Assembly (NCBI RefSeq): GCF_028680575.1
Contig: NZ_JAPCKI010000001.1
Location: 248,001 to 312,000 of the forward strand
Origin: Acidovorax benzenivorans
Lineage (GTDB): Bacteria; Pseudomonadota; Gammaproteobacteria; Burkholderiales; Burkholderiaceae_C
Direction of reading: 5' to 3'
DNA: 64,000 nucleotides
This document shows positions 60,244 to 64,000 of the stretch, piece after piece. The notes under the pieces were generated by a model. The model had not been told where the DNA came from and did not search any database. It saw nothing but the letters and a program-made list of their open reading frames with translations. A program made the translations under genes and the position numbers. Positions within the stretch are counted from its first letter, which is position 1. Every line of letters starts with the position of its first letter.

Positions 60244-62265
60244 TCAAAACGCGTAGGTCAGCTTGACGCGGTAGGTCCGTCCGTCCTGCCGGATCGCATC
60301 TTCCCGCACTTCAAACGAAGCTGGGTCGGCGTACCGGCGGTTGAACAAGTTGTACACCCCCAGCGATACATCCACGTCCGCGATGCGCGTGGAATAGGTC
60401 AGGTGGGTCAGCACATGTCCGGGAAGGCGGGCATTGAGCACCGTGTTGCGCGGGCCGATGCCGATGGCCTCGATGGCGTAACGGCCCGGGTTCCAGCCCC
60501 AGCCTGCAGGGGCGTGCAGCACGTCGGACCACTGGAGCTTGAGCAGGTGCCGGGGGGAGTTGGTCAGCTCCCCGTCCATGGACGGGTCCCGCGCCTTCTG
60601 CCACCCATAGGCCACGCGCAGGCGCCGCCCGCCCGCCCAGCGTTGTTCAGCCTCAGCTTCCAGACCATGCACCTTGACCCTGCGGGTGTTGTTGAAGGTG
60701 AGCCGGTCTGATTGATTCGCGCTGTCCAGCGAGATCAGGTTGCTCACCCCCGACCGGAAGGCGGTCAACAGCAGGCGCGTGGTCCCGGTGGGTGCGTGTT
60801 CCACGGCCAGTTCGGTGGTGCGCACGCGCTCGGACCGGAGGTTGGCGGTATCCACCACGCCGCCGGGCAGGTCCACGCGGTAGTCGCGTTCATAGGCGTT
60901 GGGCGGCCGGTAGGCCGTGCCATGCAGCAGCTTGACCGCGGTGGCAGCGTTCCACCAGTACACCAGCCCCAGGCGAGGGTGCAGGGCGCCCGTGCTGCCC
61001 GACTGCTGCCCCCAGCGCAGGCCGGTGTGCAGCGTGAGGTCGGGGCGCAGCGCAAACTCGTCCTGCACATAGACGCCCAGCACATTGCCCTGGCGGCGTG
61101 TATCGAGGTACTGGGCGGGTGGGTCCAGGTCGTCGTTGCGTTGCGTGATGTGCGTGTCGCGCCGGTAGTCCAGACCCCAGGACAGCTTGTGGCGCTCAAA
61201 GGCCGTACTCACCCATTGCCACTCAGTGCCCCACCACTGCCCTGTGCCCACGTCGCGGTTCACCGTCACGGGCGGGTAGTCGTACACGTAGTCGCCCACA
61301 TACTGGTAGCGCCCGGCATGCAGGCGCGCGGTGAAGGCCAGTGTGGGCTGCCACTGCGCGGCGTATTCGGCGGCCACGCGGGTGCTGGTGTCGGTGTACC
61401 GCGAGCGTGGGTCGTTGAAGACCTGCGAGAACGCAGCGGTCGGAACGCCCTTGGTGCGCTCGCCATGGGCCAGCGTGAGCGTCAGCCCATCGCGTCGCAT
61501 GCGTGCGAACAACTGGGTGCTGCGGTCATAGTCCAGGCCCTGTGCCACACCCTGGTTGCTGGTGGGTGCATCGAACGCGGGGTAGTACTGGTCTGCTCCG
61601 CGCGTGGTGGACCGCGTGGCCGCGAGCAGCCAGTCGCCCCCCTGCGCATCGACAGTGCCTACGGAAAAACGCAGCTTGGCGTAGCCATGGCTGCCGGCCT
61701 CCGCGCTGACCTGGGGCCCGCCCAGATGGCGGCCGTCGCGGGTGATGACATTGACCACGCCAAAGAAGGCATTGGCCCCATACACCGCCGACCCCGGGCC
61801 GGGCACAAACTCCACCCGTTCCACCAGGTCCAGGTCAATCGGAAAGTCCGTGCCGATGCTCGCTTGGTCGTAGAGGTTGTCGTTGAAGCGCACGCCGTTG
61901 ACCAGCAGGAGCACCCGCGTGTTGTAGTCGCCCGGTGTGGCAAAACCTCGCGTGCCCAGATAGTGGTAGCTGCGGTCGTACGACACATACAGCCCGCGCA
62001 TGCTGGCCAGCACATCGGCCAGCGTGCGGTAGCCAAACAGCTGGATGTCATCGGCCGTGACCACGCTCACGGCCGCAGGGGCCTCCAGGGCCGTCTGTGT
62101 ATACCGGCTGGCCGTCGTGACCTGCATCTGCATGAGCTGCTCCAGCGGCAGGTCGGCCATGGCGGCGATGTGGGACTGCGCGTGGGCCGTTGCCATGCCG
62201 ACGCACAAGCCCAGCGCCACCCACCTGCGGGGTGGTCGCTGTTGATGTGTCGGTCCTCGTTTCAT
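60244..62265 (-). CDS. TonB-dependent receptor, first gene of the YfiR operon
   Basis: Outer-membrane receptor of 673 residues. The signal peptide ends about AHAQSH. Residues near 36-160 are the plug, with ADLPLEQLMQMQVTTASRY and VSVVTADDIQLFGYRTLADV. The rest is a 22-strand barrel with alternating Tyr/Trp-rich strands, ending YRVKLTYAF, the outer-membrane insertion signal. Such receptors import siderophores or other ligands. It probably supplies an outside signal to YfiR and the GGDEF/EAL enzyme. Ligand unknown. A hairpin (62316-62336) lies upstream. Confidence 0.92.
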   Translation of the reverse strand: MKRGPTHQQRPPRRWVALGLCVGMATAHAQSHIAAMADLPLEQLMQMQVTTASRYTQTALEAPAAVSVVTADDIQLFGYRTLADVLASMRGLYVSYDRSYHYLGTRGFATPGDYNTRVLLLVNGVRFNDNLYDQASIGTDFPIDLDLVERVEFVPGPGSAVYGANAFFGVVNVITRDGRHLGGPQVSAEAGSHGYAKLRFSVGTVDAQGGDWLLAATRSTTRGADQYYPAFDAPTSNQGVAQGLDYDRSTQLFARMRRDGLTLTLAHGERTKGVPTAAFSQVFNDPRSRYTDTSTRVAAEYAAQWQPTLAFTARLHAGRYQYVGDYVYDYPPVTVNRDVGTGQWWGTEWQWVSTAFERHKLSWGLDYRRDTHITQRNDDLDPPAQYLDTRRQGNVLGVYVQDEFALRPDLTLHTGLRWGQQSGSTGALHPRLGLVYWWNAATAVKLLHGTAYRPPNAYERDYRVDLPGGVVDTANLRSERVRTTELAVEHAPTGTTRLLLTAFRSGVSNLISLDSANQSDRLTFNNTRRVKVHGLEAEAEQRWAGGRRLRVAYGWQKARDPSMDGELTNSPRHLLKLQWSDVLHAPAGWGWNPGRYAIEAIGIGPRNTVLNARLPGHVLTHLTYSTRIADVDVSLGVYNLFNRRYADPASFEVREDAIRQDGRTYRVKLTYAF

Positions 62266-62315
62266 GGAAAAAGCGCTGCGGGTAGCTGGCGATGGTCGCC
62301 GTGGGGGACATGTGA

Positions 62316-62336
62316 TCCGGTCACTTTACGACCGGA
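62316..62336. promoter_or_regulatory. Inverted repeat upstream of the TonB-YfiR operon
   Basis: Perfect 7-bp arms TCCGGTC and GACCGGA around ACTTTAC, 51 bp before the TonB receptor start. Candidate operator. Confidence 0.4.
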
Positions 62337-62500
62337 CTCTTGAGAACGAGGGGAAATTTTTACAAATTGTATCAATTAAGGGGTGCAAAAACCAAGTGCT
62401 GCCGTTTCGGCGTCTCCCCACGAGGGCTCTGCCCCTCTCCGTGCGCGAATCACCCGAGGGCAGGTGTTAACCCTAGGCGGCTTAGATATGCACACCCAGA

Positions 62501-62527
62501 TGTCGATTTCGGCCGCTCCCGTTCGTC
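62501..62527 (+). promoter_or_regulatory. ECF42-type promoter candidate for the DGPF gene row
   Basis: TGTCGA (62501-62506), 17 bases, CGTC (62524-62527), similar to the motif described for ECF42 sigma factors. The sigma gene itself is not in the window. Confidence 0.5.
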
Positions 62528-62600
62528 GTCGTAGTGAAGCAACCGGCAAGGACCGCTGGCATTTCACTTTCACGCCTTTCAATACCCCAAGGAGAACCCC

Positions 62601-63017
62601 ATGCGCTTCATGATCATCATCCAGGCCACCGCCGAATCCGAACAAGGCTGCATGCCGACTGCAGCCCTGATGACCGCGATGGCCCGCTACCACGAAGAAC
62701 TGGCGCGCGCAGGCGTGTTGCTTGACGCCAGTGGCCTGCAGCCCTCCTCCAAGGGCTGGCGCGTGGGCTACGGCGCCAGTGGCACCCGCACCGTCACCGA
62801 CGGCCCGTTCACCGAGACCAAGGAGCTGATTGCGGGCTACACCCTGATCCAGGTGCGCAGCCGCGACGAAGCGCTGGAATGGACCCGCCGCTTTCCCAAT
62901 CCACGCGGCGAGGGCCTGGATGCCGAGATCGAAGTGCGCCAGCTCTATGAGATGGAGGACTTTGCCGGGGTCGATGGTGTCGAGCAGTTCCGCGACCTCG
63001 AAGCCCTGCGCGGCTGA
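62601..63017 (+). CDS. YciI-family (DGPF-motif) protein
   Basis: Protein of 138 residues with DGPFTETKELIAGYTLIQV in the middle, the DGPF pattern, similar to the gene at 57412. It begins MRFMIIIQATAESEQG, typical of the family. CAAGGAG lies upstream of ATG 62601. Its stop overlaps an ATG of the next gene (TGATG). The gene row with SRPBCC and VOC proteins recalls ECF42-linked operons. Confidence 0.9.
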   Translation: MRFMIIIQATAESEQGCMPTAALMTAMARYHEELARAGVLLDASGLQPSSKGWRVGYGASGTRTVTDGPFTETKELIAGYTLIQVRSRDEALEWTRRFPNPRGEGLDAEIEVRQLYEMEDFAGVDGVEQFRDLEALRG

Positions 63018-63043
63018 TGCCCAGCGTGAAGGACAACATCCCC

Positions 63044-63580
63044 ATGATCAAGACCATCGCCCTCGTGCTGCTGGCGGCCCTGGCACTGCTGCTGGCGTTT
63101 GCCGCCACCCGCCCCGACACCTTCCGCGTAGAGCGCAGCCGCGTGATTGCGGCACCGCCCGAGCGCCTGTATGGACTCATCCACGACCTGCGCCAGTTCA
63201 ACACCTGGAACCCTTACGAGCGCAAGGACCCGGCCATCCAGGGCGAATACAGCGCTACCACCACCGGCCCTGGCGCGCGCTACGCCTGGCGGGGCGACAA
63301 GGTGGGTGTGGGCAGCATGGAGATTGTGGAGGCCACTGCACCCCGGCGCGTGGGCATGAAGCTCGACTTTGTGAAGCCTTTTGAAGCGCACAACCAAGTG
63401 GAATTCACCTTGCAGCCCGAAGGCACCGGCGCCACCCGCGTCACCTGGGCCATGCAGGGCCCCGTGCCCTACCTGGCCAAGATCGCCCACCTGGTGTTCA
63501 ACATGGACCGCATGGTAGGGCAGGACTTTGAGGATGGCCTGGCCAACCTGCAGGCGGTGGCGCAAAAGCCCGCAACGTGA
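63044..63580 (+). CDS. SRPBCC-family protein (signal-anchored)
   Basis: Protein of 178 residues, one N-terminal hydrophobic segment (MIKTIALVLLAALALLLAFA) and then a SRPBCC/START-like domain beginning VERSRVIAAPPERLYGLIHD. AAGGA upstream favours ATG 63044; ATG 63017 overlaps the preceding stop and would add nine residues. The N-terminal segment may anchor it in the membrane. Ligand unknown. Confidence 0.83.
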   Translation: MIKTIALVLLAALALLLAFAATRPDTFRVERSRVIAAPPERLYGLIHDLRQFNTWNPYERKDPAIQGEYSATTTGPGARYAWRGDKVGVGSMEIVEATAPRRVGMKLDFVKPFEAHNQVEFTLQPEGTGATRVTWAMQGPVPYLAKIAHLVFNMDRMVGQDFEDGLANLQAVAQKPAT

Positions 63581-63656
63581 ATGCCGTCCACCGCCCCTCC
63601 ACCTTTTGCCAAACGCTCCGTTTCCCATTACCGTCCTCACCCTTCAGGAGTCCGTC

Positions 63657-64000
63657 ATGCACCAACAGATTTTTGTGAACCTGCCCATCGAGAACATGGC
63701 CCGCTCGCAGGCGTTCTTCCGCGCCCTGGGCTATGAATTCAACCCCCAGTTCACCAACGACCAGGGCGCCTGCCTGGTGGTGGGCGAGAACCTCTTCGTG
63801 ATGCTGCTGGTCAAGAGCTTCTACCAAACCTTTACCGACAAAACGATTGCCGACGCACGCACCACGTCGGAGGTGCTGGTGTGCTTCTCGTGCAGCAGTC
63901 GCGAAGAGGTCGATGCGCTGGTGGACAAGGCCGTGGCCGCAGGCGGCACCACGCCACGCCCGGCGCAAGACCTGGGTTTCATGTACTCGCGCAGCTTTGA
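63657..64000 (+). CDS. VOC-family (glyoxalase-like) protein, cut by the window end
   Basis: First 114 residues of a VOC-family protein (glyoxalase/bleomycin-resistance fold), preceded by CAGGAG. Begins QIFVNLPIENMARSQAFFRA, with the repeat structure GYEFNPQFTNDQG. VOC proteins of this type are often encoded beside DGPF and SRPBCC proteins, as here. The stop codon lies beyond 64000. Confidence 0.87.
   Translation, partial: MHQQIFVNLPIENMARSQAFFRALGYEFNPQFTNDQGACLVVGENLFVMLLVKSFYQTFTDKTIADARTTSEVLVCFSCSSREEVDALVDKAVAAGGTTPRPAQDLGFMYSRSF

Larger units (their letters stand above)
62266..62600. other. Divergent promoter region between TonB receptor and DGPF genes
   Basis: 335 bp without genes. 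Contains the inverted repeat TCCGGTC-ACTTTAC-GACCGGA (62316-62336), an AT-rich stretch (about 62350-62390) suited to a promoter for the minus-strand operon, and the ECF42-like motif at 62501-62527. Confidence 0.5.

Noticed and set aside
60712-62343. 543-codon plus-strand frame
   Set aside because: Antisense to the TonB receptor.
1-64000. CRISPR arrays, tRNA or rRNA genes, insertion sequences
   Set aside because: No regular spacer-repeat array, no cloverleaf-like tRNA sequence and no transposase motifs were seen on either strand.

Overview
The window looks like a piece of a GC-rich betaproteobacterial chromosome, most likely Burkholderiales, family Comamonadaceae (Acidovorax-like). This is inferred from gene content (mnmG-rsmG-parA-parB block, betaproteobacterial leuA and aroG, RdgC), from the high GC of nearly all genes, and from a dispersed short repeat (family A here) that I associate with Comamonadaceae. 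No tRNA, rRNA, insertion sequence, prophage or CRISPR array was seen. One gene (42972-44831) is clearly AT-richer than the rest and looks acquired.

Layout. 0-5.2 kb: an MFS exporter/AraC pair, a flavin-reductase-like protein, a tautomerase/LysR pair and a GNAT acetyltransferase. 5.4-12.6 kb (minus strand): an envelope cluster with a COG3014-type lipoprotein, YcfL-like, LpoB-like and CsgG/LpoB-like proteins and a lipoprotein hydrolase, then a membrane-anchored methyltransferase and a secreted protein of unknown function. 12.8-18.9 kb (minus): the segregation block mnmG-rsmG-lysE-parA-hydrolase-cupin-parB, with four parS sites in and beside mnmG and rsmG. 19.2-26.8 kb: redox and detoxification genes, including an ECF41 sigma factor with its carboxymuconolactone-decarboxylase partner (both behind matching TGTCACA-N16-CGTC promoters), an aldolase, a GST, an MFS transporter, an old-yellow-enzyme reductase and a hemerythrin protein. 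27-32.3 kb: a chemoreceptor with a zinc-binding CZB domain and a copper module (copA, copZ, cueR). 32.4-40.9 kb: a TetR regulator divergent from a five-gene branched-chain-type ABC transporter, an acyl-CoA ligase and an enoyl-CoA hydratase. 41-46.9 kb: pirin, ChaC, the low-GC glycosidase-like gene, rdgC and a Spy-like protein.

46.9-48.1 kb is a 1.2 kb non-coding gap between convergent genes. It contains five DnaA boxes arranged in two similar modules, each with a DnaA box, a 14-bp spacer, CTACTACTAC and an AT-rich stretch. This is the architecture of a bacterial core origin, present twice about 635 bp apart, with no dnaA gene in the window. It is the most unusual feature here.

48-62.3 kb: a very large GAF/PAS/GGDEF/EAL protein split by a one-base deletion in a G6 tract, aroG, an NlpC/P60 lipoprotein, leuA with a leucine-rich leader peptide and attenuator, a YciI protein, and an operon of TonB receptor, YfiR-like protein and CHASE8-GGDEF-EAL protein. 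62.6-64 kb: a DGPF (YciI), SRPBCC and VOC gene row, of a type often tied to ECF42 sigma factors; the last gene runs off the window.

Functional threads: chromosome origin and segregation (oriC-like region, parABS), cyclic-di-GMP signalling, copper homeostasis, uptake and CoA activation of an organic acid, and several autoregulated regulator/target pairs whose operators can be read directly.
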